From positions 1-64,000 of the forward strand of contig JAEWHT010000439.1 of the NCBI GenBank assembly GCA_023387695.1: 64,000 bases of DNA, written 5' to 3'. Source of the stretch: Pseudomonadota bacterium (lineage in GTDB: Bacteria > Pseudomonadota > Alphaproteobacteria > Rhizobiales > Xanthobacteraceae). The position numbers and the translations under genes were made by a program. The stretch's first letter is position 1. Each line of letters opens with the position of its first letter. Of this stretch, positions 24,733 through 35,045 are shown one piece after another. The notes under the pieces were generated by a model. It worked only from the letters and a program-made list of their open reading frames with translations, had not been told where the DNA came from and did not search any database.

Positions 24733-25713
24733 TCAGACCGCATCCGCCCTAAGTAGCGTATCCACGGTAATCGTCCCCCGCGCACGCGACACGCAGGCGC
24801 AGATCTTCGCGTTGCTTTGCTTCTGATGATCGCTGAAGAAGACGTCGCGATGGTCTATCTCGCCGTCGATAGCGACGACGTCGATGGCGCAGAGGCCGCA
24901 TTCGCCGCGCTTGCAGTCGGAGATCACCTCGAAGCCGCTGGCATTGAGCACGTCGAGCATCGAACGCTCGCGCGGGATTTCGAGCTCGATATCCGAGCCC
25001 TTCAGGCGCACGCGAAAGGCCTCAGTCGGCAGCGTGCCGCTGGAGCCGAAGGTTTCATAGCGGAGATCGGAAAGCGGATGGCCCGCGCCGATCCAGGCGT
25101 GGCGCGCGGCATCGAGCATGCGCATCGGGCCGCAGAACAGGGTCAGCGTGCCCTTGGGCAGCGAGGCGAACAGCGCGTCGAGATCGAGCCGCTTATCTTC
25201 ATCGCCGGCATGGACGATCAGGCGATCCCCAAGCATGCCGGAGAGATCGTCGAGATAGGCGGCATCTGCGCGGCTGCGCACGGCGTAATGCAGCGTCACG
25301 TCAGCGCCGCGGCGCGCCAGCGCCTGCGCAGCGCCGAGGATCGGGGTGATGCCGATGCCGCCGGCGATCAGACAATAATTTTCGCGAGCCCAGTCGACCG
25401 CGACGAGCGAGGCCGGCCGGGTGATGTCGAGCCGCGCGCCGGGTGCGAGCTGCCACATGTAGCGCGAGCCGCCGCGGGAATCCTCGGCACGACGTACCGC
25501 GATGGTGAAGCCGCGCGGCGAGGCTTCGCCGACCAGCGAATAGGACCGTGTCTCGGGCAAGCCATCGATGGTGACGCTGACATTGATGTGGCTGCCGACC
25601 GGATAGGCCGCGCCGTCGAACTGGTCGGGCCGGATGAGGAATTCGCGGATGCCGGGCGAAAGATCGCGGGTCGACACCAGCGTTGCCGGAATCCAGGTTT
25701 CGATGAAGCGCAT
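24733..25713 (-). CDS. Vanillate-demethylase-type reductase (PDR/VanB family)
   Basis: A 326-residue electron-transfer protein that takes electrons from NAD(P)H to a Rieske oxygenase. It contains a ferredoxin-reductase-like FMN/FAD domain (ETRSYSLVGEA), an NAD domain (YCLIAGGIGITPILGAAQALARRG, FCGPMRMLDAARHAW), and a C-terminal plant-type ferredoxin (SDCKRGECGLCAIDV and a last Cys in ICACVSRA) that holds a [2Fe-2S] cluster. This order is that of VanB/phthalate dioxygenase reductase. It is the last gene of a three-gene operon: oxygenase, GntR, reductase, with gaps of 3 and 7 bases. It is therefore the partner of the oxygenase at 26477-27526. Confidence 0.9.
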   Translation of the reverse strand: MRFIETWIPATLVSTRDLSPGIREFLIRPDQFDGAAYPVGSHINVSVTIDGLPETRSYSLVGEASPRGFTIAVRRAEDSRGGSRYMWQLAPGARLDITRPASLVAVDWARENYCLIAGGIGITPILGAAQALARRGADVTLHYAVRSRADAAYLDDLSGMLGDRLIVHAGDEDKRLDLDALFASLPKGTLTLFCGPMRMLDAARHAWIGAGHPLSDLRYETFGSSGTLPTEAFRVRLKGSDIELEIPRERSMLDVLNASGFEVISDCKRGECGLCAIDVVAIDGEIDHRDVFFSDHQKQSNAKICACVSRARGTITVDTLLRADAV

Positions 25714-25720
25714 GATGCCC

Positions 25721-26473
25721 TCAATCGGTTGCGGTCTTGATCAGCGCGAGCGCCGGCAAGAGGTCGAGATGGGTGCGGTTGCGCAGCGCGAGGCGCAAAT
25801 TTCGCACGGCCAGCCGTGCATGTTCGCGCATGATCGCTTCGGCGCGCGCGCCCTCGCGGTTCTCGATGGCGTCGATCACGACACGGTGGTGCTCCTGCCC
25901 GATGATCAGGATCTGCTGCGCTTCGGGTAGCGCCGACTGCGCCATCACGAAGCCGCTCGGCGACGCAAAGGGTAGCGCGGAGGCGCGGTCGATCTGCCGG
26001 ATAAGAGGCGGGCTGCGCGATAGTTCCGTGAGCAGCGCGTGGAAGCGCGCGTTCAGCGTGACATAGGCCGAGAAGGCCTCGATCGAGATCGGCACCTGGC
26101 GCAGGAGATCATCGATCGCGAGATGGCATTCCTTCAGCGGCTCAAGCTCGCGCGCGGAGACGCCGCGTTCGGCGGCGAAGCGCACGGCGAGGCCTTCCAG
26201 CGTGCCGCGCAGCTCGATGGAGTCGGAGATGTCGCGCTCCGAAAACGCTTTCACCATGAAACCGCCGGAGGGGATCGCCTCCAGCAGCCCCTCTTCCTCC
26301 AGCCGCACCAGCGCCATGCGCACCGGGGTGCGCGAGGCGCCTGTCGTCTCCACCGCCTGCAGCTCGGAGATGCGCTCACCCGGACGCAAAGATCCGGCGA
26401 GGATCTGGTCGCGCAGCGCGAGCTGCGCCTTTACGGTCTGCGAGACGGAGCGATCGACCTCACGCTCGGCCAT
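25721..26473 (-). CDS. GntR-family (FCD) regulator of the oxygenase operon
   Basis: A 250-residue regulator. Winged-helix HTH at about 15-80: AQLALRDQILAGSLRPGERISELQAVETTGASRTPVRMALVRLEEEGLLEAI. The C-terminal FCD effector domain is all-alpha (IELRGTLEGLAVRFAAERG, ARFHALLTELS, QEHHRVVIDAIENREGARAE), with His residues that normally bind a metal or an organic acid. It is sandwiched between the oxygenase and its reductase, and so is autoregulated with them. The operator TGTATACA, at two sites before the oxygenase, is of the ATTGTATACAAT type known for FCD-type GntR proteins. The ligand is probably the aromatic substrate or a product. Confidence 0.9.
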   Translation of the reverse strand: MAEREVDRSVSQTVKAQLALRDQILAGSLRPGERISELQAVETTGASRTPVRMALVRLEEEGLLEAIPSGGFMVKAFSERDISDSIELRGTLEGLAVRFAAERGVSARELEPLKECHLAIDDLLRQVPISIEAFSAYVTLNARFHALLTELSRSPPLIRQIDRASALPFASPSGFVMAQSALPEAQQILIIGQEHHRVVIDAIENREGARAEAIMREHARLAVRNLRLALRNRTHLDLLPALALIKTATD

Positions 26474-26476
26474 GAC

Positions 26477-27526
26477 CTACTCCGCGGCCTGGAGATGCGT
26501 CGGCGGGTTTTCCTTCGCCACCATCTTGTCGATCAGCTTGCGCGTCCACATCGCACCGGCGTCGATGTTGAGATTGTAGAAGATGCGATCCGGGTTCTCG
26601 TCCATGGCACGCTGCTGCGCTTCGAGGATCAGCTCGTCCTCATGGAAAATGCCGGAGACGCCTTCGCGGATCTCGGTGGTGATGCGCTGTTCACCGATCT
26701 GGTAATTGCGCACGAAGGCCCAGAAATAATGGCAGGTCTTCTCGGTCTCGGGCGTGATGGTGTTGAGCACGAAGCCGTTGACGCCCTGCGAGCGGTCGCC
26801 TTCCGGTGCGCCGGTACCGGTCGGCGCCACGCCGACGTCGATCGCGATGGTGCACGGCGCCTCGAAGCGGATGATCTGCCAGCGGTCGACGAGCCCGGAC
26901 TTGCCGAGCTGCTTGGCCCAGAACGGCGGCGCCTCGATGCCGCGCATCCAGCGCGTCACCGTCACCGTCTTCTCGCCATGGGTGACATCGAACGGCGCTT
27001 CGGCCACCGCATCATTGCCGATGGATGAGCCGTGCACGAAGGTCTCGTGGGTGAGGTCCATGAGATTATCGAGCACGAGGCGGTAGTCGCAATTGACGCG
27101 GATGGTCTTGCCGTCGCCGGCCCAGGCCGGATCGTGATTCCAGTGCATGTCGGGGACGAGCGCGGGATCGGCGAGCGCAGGATCGCCCATCCAGAGCCAG
27201 ATGTAGCGATGGCGCTCGACCACGGGATAGGCACGCACGCAGGCCGACGGGTTGATGGTCTCCTGCGAGGGCATGAAGGTGCAGCGGCCCTGCGCATTGT
27301 ATTTCAGGCCGTGATAGCCGCAGATGACGGTGTCGCCCTCGAGCCGGCCCTTGGACAGCGGCACCAGGCGATGCCAGCAGGCATCCTCCAGCGCGGTCAC
27401 CGAGCCATCGGCCTTGCGGTACATCACAACGTGCTTGCCGCAGATCGTGCGCGGCAACAGCGCCGGCTTCACGTCGGCGTCCCACGCAGCGGCGTACCAG
27501 GCGTTCATGGGGAAGGGTTTTGTCAC
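26477..27526 (-). CDS. Rieske non-heme iron oxygenase (VanA-like)
   Basis: A 349-residue terminal oxygenase subunit. The Rieske [2Fe-2S] domain shows CWHRLVPLSKG and CGYHGLKYN (Cys50, His52, Cys69, His72), and the mononuclear iron site DLTHETFVH (His160, His165). In length and motif it matches vanillate O-demethylase oxygenase VanA and toluate/dicamba-type demethylases, which act on methoxy-aromatics. GGGAG lies 8 bases before GTG 27526, which sets the start; an in-frame TTG at 27541 is less likely. It is first in the operon, followed by the GntR gene and the reductase. The aromatic substrate cannot be set from sequence. Confidence 0.9.
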   Translation of the reverse strand: MTKPFPMNAWYAAAWDADVKPALLPRTICGKHVVMYRKADGSVTALEDACWHRLVPLSKGRLEGDTVICGYHGLKYNAQGRCTFMPSQETINPSACVRAYPVVERHRYIWLWMGDPALADPALVPDMHWNHDPAWAGDGKTIRVNCDYRLVLDNLMDLTHETFVHGSSIGNDAVAEAPFDVTHGEKTVTVTRWMRGIEAPPFWAKQLGKSGLVDRWQIIRFEAPCTIAIDVGVAPTGTGAPEGDRSQGVNGFVLNTITPETEKTCHYFWAFVRNYQIGEQRITTEIREGVSGIFHEDELILEAQQRAMDENPDRIFYNLNIDAGAMWTRKLIDKMVAKENPPTHLQAAE

Positions 27527-27556
27527 CGGACGATCTCCCAAAGCTTATGTATGCGT

Positions 27557-27641
27557 TATGTATACAATAGCGGAGGGATAGAATCGTTCAAGGCCAATTT
27601 GGCCTTATCAAGATACCTCTAGTAGTTTTATTGTATACATA
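27557..27641. promoter_or_regulatory. Symmetric GntR operator region
   Basis: Two perfect 13-bp inverted arms TATGTATACAATA (27557-27569) and TATTGTATACATA (27629-27641), each holding the palindrome TGTATACA, flank a central odd-centred dyad AAGGCCAA-T-TTGGCCTT (27590-27606). The two operator centres are 72 bp apart. A weak half-site ATGTATGC lies at 27547. The downstream operator overlaps a possible -10 (TATTGT after TTGAAC, minus strand), so binding would repress the oxygenase operon. Confidence 0.75.
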
Positions 27642-27647
27642 CTGAAG

Positions 27648-27735
27648 TCGTCATCGCCGGGCTTGTCTCGGCCATCCACGCATCGCGACACGGCGCAAAG
27701 GACGTGGATGCCCGGGACAAGCCCGGGCATGACGA
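27648..27735. repeat. Palindromic REP-like element
   Basis: Two 33-bp inverted arms: 27648-27680 begins TCGTCATCGCCGGGCTTG and 27703-27735 ends CAAGCCCGGGCATGACGA, with a 22-base centre. It is a member of the same class as the element at 8990. It lies between the promoter of the oxygenase operon and the 3' end of pgm, so could end transcripts of the latter. Confidence 0.75.
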
Positions 27736-27779
27736 CCTCTCGCGAATGTAGAGACGTGGCTGTTCTGAGGGTTCGAGCC

Positions 27780-29426
<1,647 letters not shown>

Positions 29427-29554
29427 TGGGAATATCCTCGTCCTTGAAAAATTGAGGTCCTGCTCACCATAGCACCGGGCCTGCACGCGCCAAGCCAAAA
29501 GCCCCTGGTCGTAGGCGGCAACAAATGGCCGCATTTGGGTCTCTCAATGACGGC

Positions 29555-29770
29555 ATGACCATTCTCGCAACGGCCGTGCTTCTCGCCAGTTCCTTGGCCT
29601 TTTCTTCACCGGACTATGTCAGGGCCGCCGACGTCGAGCCCAACCCGATGCTGCGCTCTGCGGCCGTGGACCACGACCTCGCCAAGGTGAAGCGGCGGAT
29701 CGAGCGGGCGCTCCATGGCGACGCATCCGAGAATGCCGCAGCGTCATCCCTTCCCGACGCGGTGCACTAA
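29555..29770 (+). CDS. Small secreted hypothetical protein
   Basis: A 71-residue protein with an N-terminal hydrophobic signal-like segment (ILATAVLLASSLAFSS) and a short mature part with LRSAAVDHDLAKVKRRIERALHG, an amphipathic helix. No ribosome site is clear before ATG 29555; an in-frame ATG at 29525 is the alternative. It is divergent from pgm and just before the alpha/beta hydrolase. The pattern resembles small periplasmic proteins but I do not recognise a family. Confidence 0.45.
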   Translation: MTILATAVLLASSLAFSSPDYVRAADVEPNPMLRSAAVDHDLAKVKRRIERALHGDASENAAASSLPDAVH

Positions 29771-29856
29771 CAGCACGCATTCCCCCGGGACGGCGGTCCC
29801 CGCGTTCTCCGGAACATGCTATGGTTCGAGGCATATTGGTCTCCTCGAATCGTCCC

Positions 29857-30999
29857 ATGATCTTTTTCCGCAAGTTACTTTGCCTGGTGATTGCCGGCTT
29901 TACTTTGGCCGGCGTGCCGGCGCACGCGGCCCAGTTTTATATCGAAGACCTCCGCATCCCGATGGCTGCGGCCGGACCGCAAGGACTGGAGGCATTCCTG
30001 GTTCGACCGGCCGGGACCAAGCGTTATCCGCTGGCGTTGCTGAGCCATGGTTCGCCGCGCAGCTTTGCCGATCGCGCGACCATGTCAGCTCACCAATATT
30101 ACGGCATCGCGCTCGAATATGCCCGGCGCGGTTTTGCGGCGCTGATCGTGATGCGTCGCGGCTATGGCACCTCGCCGGGCGGCCGCGTCGACAGCATCGG
30201 CGGCTGCGCCAACGCCGCTTATTTGCCGGCAGCGGCCGTTGCGGTTGCCGACCTGCGCGCTGCGGTCGATGCGATGGCGCGCCGCCCCGACATCACCACA
30301 ACAGGCATGATCGCGGCCGGCCATTCCGCCGGCGGGCTTGCGACCGTGGCGCTGACGGCAGAAGCGCCGCCCGGCCTCGTCGCCGCGATCAGCTTTGCGG
30401 GTGGCCGCGGCTCGCTCGACGATGACGAGGTCTGCAATCCGAACGGGCTGGTGCAGGCCTTCGCGACCTTCGGCAAGACCTCACGGGTGCCGATGCTGTG
30501 GGTCTATTCGGCCAACGATTCCTTTTTCGGCCCCGATCTGGCGCGCCGGTTCTATGAAGGCTTTCGGATCAGCGGCGGCAACGTCAAGTTCGTCCCAGCG
30601 CCGCCGTTCGGCGATGACGGGCACTATCTCTATTCCGTGGAGAGCCGCCCGCAATGGACGCCCTATGTCGACGCCTTTCTGCGCGAGCGCGGGCTTGCAC
30701 AGGAGATGCTAAGCGCGCCCGATCCGCTGCCGCCGCCGAGCCATTTCAGTGACGCGGCGAAAGCCGAATTCTCGCGCTATCTCGCCAGCGTCTCGCCGCA
30801 CAAGGCTTTTGCCGTGTCGCCGAACGGCGGCTACGGCTGGCGCTCAAGCCGCAATACGGTGGAAGACGCAGAGCGCGACTCGCTCGCGGCCTGCATGAAA
30901 TGGTCGCCGACCTGCACGCTCTATGCCGTCGACGACCGGCTCTCTTCCGGAAGCGTGCCGCAGGGAACGACCACGAACCAGGTCTCGCGCTCGCGATAG
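29857..30999 (+). CDS. Secreted alpha/beta hydrolase
   Basis: A 380-residue exported serine hydrolase. Signal peptide (LCLVIAGFTLAGVPAHAAQ) then an alpha/beta fold: oxyanion strand LALLSHGSPRSF, nucleophile elbow AAGHSAGGLA, an Asp in LWVYSANDSFFGP and a catalytic His in GDDGHYLYS. The C-terminal 90 residues (FAVSPNGGYGWRSSRNTVEDAERDSLAACMKWSPTC) form an additional DUF4189-like small domain, with the pair of cysteines probably in a disulfide. Its relatives act on esters or peptides; the substrate is unknown. ATG 29857 is chosen because the signal peptide starts there. Confidence 0.8.
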   Translation: MIFFRKLLCLVIAGFTLAGVPAHAAQFYIEDLRIPMAAAGPQGLEAFLVRPAGTKRYPLALLSHGSPRSFADRATMSAHQYYGIALEYARRGFAALIVMRRGYGTSPGGRVDSIGGCANAAYLPAAAVAVADLRAAVDAMARRPDITTTGMIAAGHSAGGLATVALTAEAPPGLVAAISFAGGRGSLDDDEVCNPNGLVQAFATFGKTSRVPMLWVYSANDSFFGPDLARRFYEGFRISGGNVKFVPAPPFGDDGHYLYSVESRPQWTPYVDAFLRERGLAQEMLSAPDPLPPPSHFSDAAKAEFSRYLASVSPHKAFAVSPNGGYGWRSSRNTVEDAERDSLAACMKWSPTCTLYAVDDRLSSGSVPQGTTTNQVSRSR

Positions 31000-31016
31000 G
31001 CCAGCGCGCGCCCTCC

Positions 31017-32294
31017 TCAGCGTCCGCCCACCAGCGCACCCAGTCGCGAGAGATATTCGGCAGCCTGGCTGCACAAGGTGGCGTCCGCCATGCCGTGCCT
31101 GATGGCGGTTTGCAGCAGATGCACCATCCGTTCGGGGGCGCCGCTCCGGCTTGACTGCATCAGTGCGACGTCGAGCAGAAGCGGCGCCAGCGTCGCCTGC
31201 TCGCGCGCCTCCAGCGATTGGAAAACGCCCTCCCAATGCGCACCCGTCCTGGGTATCGCGGCATACAATTCTTCGACGAGATCCATCGGATATGCGGTGC
31301 CGGCGATCTCGAACGGCGATGCGATGTCGTCCTTGAGCGACACCGCGCACAACATGCCCATGACGTAGGCCGTGTGATAGGAGCTCGCGAGCGCGCATTT
31401 GGTCTTGTCATGACCATTCAGCCGCCGGATCTGCCCCGGCCCCGAACGTCCTGCGGGGAGAAATCCGACCTTGTCCTCCAGCGAGGCCACGACGCGAAAG
31501 CCGAATGCCGCGCCCGGACTCCAGGTCGACGACAGCAGCGGCCACGCCATCAGCGCCTCAGCCGCGAGGTCATAGTCCTCGATGACGAGCGCGCGAGCGA
31601 GCACGGACCCCGCCTCGTCGAGAAACTCGGCGCGCGGCCGCGGCAATTTCAACGCCCAGCTCCCGAAATTGGTCGCATACATCGGGGCATGCGTGAGTGC
31701 GTAGGCGTCATCGCGTGTGCCGTTCAACAGATCGATCGGGTTTCCGAGCGCCGTCTTGTGCGCGATCTGCTCAAATGCAGGGCCTGGCTCCTCGTTGCGC
31801 CACAGCGCGTGCAACCAGAGCAGTTCGAGTTCGCGGTACGGCACCACTTCGTGCCCGGTTCGCGCGGACGCCGACCAGCTGCGCTCCAGCAAATCGTCGA
31901 AGTCGGGATCGGCATGGCCGAGCGCGCTCAGCAGGATATGTGGCGTTGCAAGCTGCAGGCAGACCGTGGGGTGGCGTACGACGTCCCAGCGCATCCGTTG
32001 CGAGCGCGCATAGGGCACGAGATCTCGCAGCAGCGCCGTCGTGGCGGCATCGGGCGCGTGGCGCGCGGCCACATGGAGCAGCATCGCAGTCTCGGCGAGC
32101 GGCTTTTCGGCCGCGAAATTTCCATCCGGGACCTCTGCACCGTCAAACCCGTCCTTGCCGAGGAACTGGAGCGTTCGCTCGGCGATACGCAAGGCGAGAT
32201 GCAGGCGCCGCCGGAGATCTTCCCCGGCATTTATGGTGGGAGCCGCAATGCGGTTGCTAGCCGGCGCGGCGATCCGATCCTGTAGATTTGGCAT
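31017..32294 (-). CDS. All-helical protein, possibly DUF6895-like, with a 79-residue partner
   Basis: A 425-residue soluble protein with no signal peptide or membrane helix, composed of many short helices. Notable pieces are RWDVVRHPTVCLQLATPHILLSALGHADPDF, YRELELLWLHALWRNE, THAPMYATNFGSWAL, and AYVMGMLCAVSLKDD. The order recalls DUF6895, a family of unknown function, but I cannot verify that assignment here. It follows the 79-residue gene by 81 bp in the same direction, with ATG 32294 and no closer ribosome site evident. It converges on the alpha/beta hydrolase. Nothing else in the window explains it. Confidence 0.6.
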   Translation of the reverse strand: MPNLQDRIAAPASNRIAAPTINAGEDLRRRLHLALRIAERTLQFLGKDGFDGAEVPDGNFAAEKPLAETAMLLHVAARHAPDAATTALLRDLVPYARSQRMRWDVVRHPTVCLQLATPHILLSALGHADPDFDDLLERSWSASARTGHEVVPYRELELLWLHALWRNEEPGPAFEQIAHKTALGNPIDLLNGTRDDAYALTHAPMYATNFGSWALKLPRPRAEFLDEAGSVLARALVIEDYDLAAEALMAWPLLSSTWSPGAAFGFRVVASLEDKVGFLPAGRSGPGQIRRLNGHDKTKCALASSYHTAYVMGMLCAVSLKDDIASPFEIAGTAYPMDLVEELYAAIPRTGAHWEGVFQSLEAREQATLAPLLLDVALMQSSRSGAPERMVHLLQTAIRHGMADATLCSQAAEYLSRLGALVGGR

Positions 32295-32375
32295 GGGCGC
32301 CTCACGAGGGGGAGTGCGGGAACTGATGGACCAAAGCAAGATCGTGGCCGCGCCGGAGCGCACCTCAAGACAATG

Positions 32376-32615
32376 TCAGCGACCGGTGACCTCGGTACGG
32401 ATCGCGACGGGATCGATCGCCTGATCCAGTTCCACCACCGGCGGGATGCAGTAGCGGATCATGCGGTGGCCGACGACGAAGCCGAACTCGCTATCGCTGG
32501 AGGTCGCAAGGCTCGCGCCATTCTCGGCGACGAAATTCCCGAAGGCATTGAAATCGAACACCTTCGCTCCCAGAAACTTGCGGACGATCTCTTCCCTGTT
32601 TGCAGCTTTGCTCAT
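32376..32615 (-). CDS. Small 79-residue protein, unknown
   Basis: A 79-residue cytosolic protein. An amphipathic N-terminal helix (NREEIVRKFLGAKVFDFNAFGNFVAENGASLA) is followed by a more hydrophobic segment (EFGFVVGHRMIRYCIPPVVELDQA) and an acidic tail. AGGAGG lies 5 bases before ATG 32615, a very strong site, so it is surely translated. A leader-like helix with a short Cys-containing core resembles ribosomal-peptide precursors, but the fit is not decisive. It shares an operon with the helical protein at 31017-32294. Confidence 0.7.
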   Translation of the reverse strand: MSKAANREEIVRKFLGAKVFDFNAFGNFVAENGASLATSSDSEFGFVVGHRMIRYCIPPVVELDQAIDPVAIRTEVTGR

Positions 32616-32846
32616 GTTGCCTCCTGCTCATCGGTGGATCGATCTGGATCGCGGGATGCGACCAGTAGCGACGGCACAAAGGATGATCCGAACGCGGGGC
32701 AAGGCGTGTGAGCGACCTTACATTTCAAGAATAGTTGAGCACAACCGCGCGTGGATGCGCGCAACTGCGGGTCTCGCGCTCGCCATAGCCGCCTGGCCGG
32801 CCGCCGACACATCGGTTGTTAACGCCGAAGATGTAGGACAGGCTGC

Positions 32847-33641
32847 ATGCAGCGGAATCCGGCAAGATCAAACCTTAACGCGACGTGGAAACACGTCGTG
32901 ATGGCCGTGCTGTTGTCGGCATCGACTTGCGCACAGGCCCAGGAAACTGCCAAAGAGGCCGACCTCGGCGCCGGCGAAACGGCGGCCTCGCGGGCGGAGA
33001 TCCGAAAGATCATCGAGCATGAAACGGCGCGGACCAATCTGCCCGCCGACATTGCGGAAGCCGTCGTCTTCGTCGAAAGCGGCTACAACTCGGCCGTCGT
33101 CGGCAGCGCCGACGAGCTCGGCCTGATGCAACTGCGGCTCGAGACCGCAGCGACGCTCGGCTTCAAGGGAAATGCCGCGGAGCTTGCAGAGCCCGATCTC
33201 AACATCCACTACGGCGTGCTTTATCTCAGCCGCGCCTGGCGTCTCGCCGGCGGGGATCTCTGCCGCGCGTTGGTGAAATATCGCTCCGGCCACGACGACG
33301 AGGAGATGACCCCTCGTTCACAAGTCTACTGCAATCGGACCCGCAACCGGCTGCTCGCCATGAACTCGGAAGCGGCGACCACCCAGGTGGTGGCCATTCC
33401 ACCGCCGGCGCCGACGCTGGAACCAGTAGCTGCGGCGGCGACGAAACCTGCACGAGTTGAAAAGCCCCAGACGCAAGCCAAGCTGACACAGCCCAAGCCA
33501 ACGAAGCCCACGGACGTCTATGTGCGCTATCGCCGGGGCACAGCGGCAGCGAGCCGGGCCTATTGGGCGGAGCATGAGGCCAGGGTCAGCCGGATCAAGG
33601 CCCGCATCGAAGCAAGGTGGAAGCGGACGGCCTCGCGTTAA
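32847..33641 (+). CDS. Lytic transglycosylase (SLT domain), periplasmic
   Basis: A 264-residue protein that probably cleaves peptidoglycan by transglycosylation. A signal peptide ends near CAQAQ; the SLT domain (about 48-165) shows catalytic Glu77 in VVFVESGYNSAVVG, LGLMQLRLETAATLG and INIHYGVLYLSRAW, the pattern of SLT/MltE-like enzymes. The usual GLMQLMP is changed to GLMQLRLE. The C-terminal third is a basic, Pro/Lys/Thr-rich tail that may bind envelope components. It stands alone; a neighbouring OmpR regulator is convergent with it. Confidence 0.8.
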   Translation: MQRNPARSNLNATWKHVVMAVLLSASTCAQAQETAKEADLGAGETAASRAEIRKIIEHETARTNLPADIAEAVVFVESGYNSAVVGSADELGLMQLRLETAATLGFKGNAAELAEPDLNIHYGVLYLSRAWRLAGGDLCRALVKYRSGHDDEEMTPRSQVYCNRTRNRLLAMNSEAATTQVVAIPPPAPTLEPVAAAATKPARVEKPQTQAKLTQPKPTKPTDVYVRYRRGTAAASRAYWAEHEARVSRIKARIEARWKRTASR

Positions 33642-33777
33642 CAGTCGTTCGCTGTGAGACGGACGTAGCTCTTGACGAGACCGTCATTGCCGATGGAATA
33701 CTGCGGATGATCCCCTTTTCGGGACAGCTGCAGCGATTAAGCCAACAGTCTTTTCCGCGTAACCACGAATAGAGACG

Positions 33778-33879
33778 ATGCACAACAGTTTGAGAGTTTT
33801 GTTCGCGATCTTCGCGACCGCAGCCGTGGCCACATCGACCTTCGTCGCCATCCGCCTCGTCGTCGGCTTCAGCGGCTGA
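33778..33879 (+). CDS. Possible 33-residue membrane peptide
   Basis: A very short frame encodes a peptide that is hydrophobic over most of its length (LRVLFAIFATAAVATSTFVAIRLVVGF), a single-helix membrane peptide. AGAGACG lies just before the ATG. Many alphaproteobacteria have such unannotated small proteins, but nothing else supports this one. Confidence 0.3.
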   Translation: MHNSLRVLFAIFATAAVATSTFVAIRLVVGFSG

Positions 33880-33932
33880 GTAGCAACCACACCGGTCAAC
33901 GATGATGACCGGCGCCAGATCGCCAAGCAGGA

Positions 33933-34748
33933 CTAGAGGCGCTCGCTGAGCGCGAGCTTGTAGCCGACGCCGGTGACGGTGGCGATGACAGGCGTTCCAC
34001 TACCGACGAGCTTGCGACGCAGCCGCGCCACCAGCGCATCGACGGTGCGGATGTCGACCTCAGCCTGGCGATTGCTGACCACCTCGATCAGATAATCGCG
34101 GCTGAGCGGCCGTCCATCGGCGCCAACGAGCGCGGCCAGCAGATCGAACTCGGCGCGGGTGAGCGCGACTGGCTTGCCGTCGCTGCCGAGCAGTTCGCGC
34201 CGCGTCAGATCGATGATCCAGTCACCGAACGCGATCGAATTGTGGTTGCGCGCGGCCTTGCGATCGAGCGAGCGTCGCCGCAGCACGCTGCGGGCGCGTG
34301 CGAGCAGATCTCGTAGATTGATCGGCTTGGTGACGTAATGGTCGCCAGCGATCTCCAGGCCCAGGATACGATCGACGTCGGTGTCGCGGCGGGTCACGAA
34401 GATGATGCCGGCGTTGCTGGTCGCCTGGATTTCCTTGGCAAGCTCGAAGCCATCGCCATCGGGCAACTGCAGGTCAAGGAAGACGAGGTCGGCGCGCCCG
34501 CGCAGTGCCTGACGGCATTCGGCGCAGGTTGCGGCGCCGACCACATCGAAATTGTTCTCGCTGAAGTAACCGACCAGCATTGTCCGCGTTACCGGATCGT
34601 CTTCGACCACAATCAACCGCTCGCGCCCAATAGGACGCAATTCCTGGAGTGCGGAATCAGCCACGATGTTGGATATCCTGTGTGCCTGCGACCCGGTCGG
34701 CAAATTCAGATCACCGCGCGATGCGCTGTCCTGTGAACGTACATTCAC
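33933..34748 (-). CDS. OmpR-family response regulator
   Basis: A 271-residue two-component regulator. Receiver: RLIVVEDDPVTRTMLVGYF, phospho-acceptor Asp92 in LVFLDLQLPDGDG, Thr in IIFVTRRD and Lys in HYVTKPINLRDLL (the usual ADDY has become GDHY). The C-terminal winged-helix is typical: LTRAEFDLLAALVGADGRPLSRDYLIEVVS and the recognition stretch VDIRTVDALVARLRRKL ... GVGYKLA. It starts with GTG 34748 with about 40 extra N-terminal residues before the receiver, which may be non-native. No histidine kinase is adjacent. Its role is unknown. Confidence 0.9.
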   Translation of the reverse strand: MNVRSQDSASRGDLNLPTGSQAHRISNIVADSALQELRPIGRERLIVVEDDPVTRTMLVGYFSENNFDVVGAATCAECRQALRGRADLVFLDLQLPDGDGFELAKEIQATSNAGIIFVTRRDTDVDRILGLEIAGDHYVTKPINLRDLLARARSVLRRRSLDRKAARNHNSIAFGDWIIDLTRRELLGSDGKPVALTRAEFDLLAALVGADGRPLSRDYLIEVVSNRQAEVDIRTVDALVARLRRKLVGSGTPVIATVTGVGYKLALSERL

Positions 34749-35045
34749 GGCCTATTCGAGCCCCTGAATTGCTTGCCGGAATACTAGGCTTGTTGTGTCG
34801 CCCAAACAATATAGGCCACGGTATTGAAGTATTAACTATGAATTGGCCCACACTTCTCAATCAGCGCATCGAAGTACGGATAGATTAGTTTTGGCCGCTC
34901 TCTGCACCAACGATCCCGCTCATCCGATTGCGGATGCAACTGCCGATTAACGTAAAGAAGGGCTTCAGCTTCGATTTCGCCGGTCACGCCTCTATGCTTT
35001 CCCATCGCAGGCGCGAGAGAAACGCGAGACCACGGAGCAGGTTTG

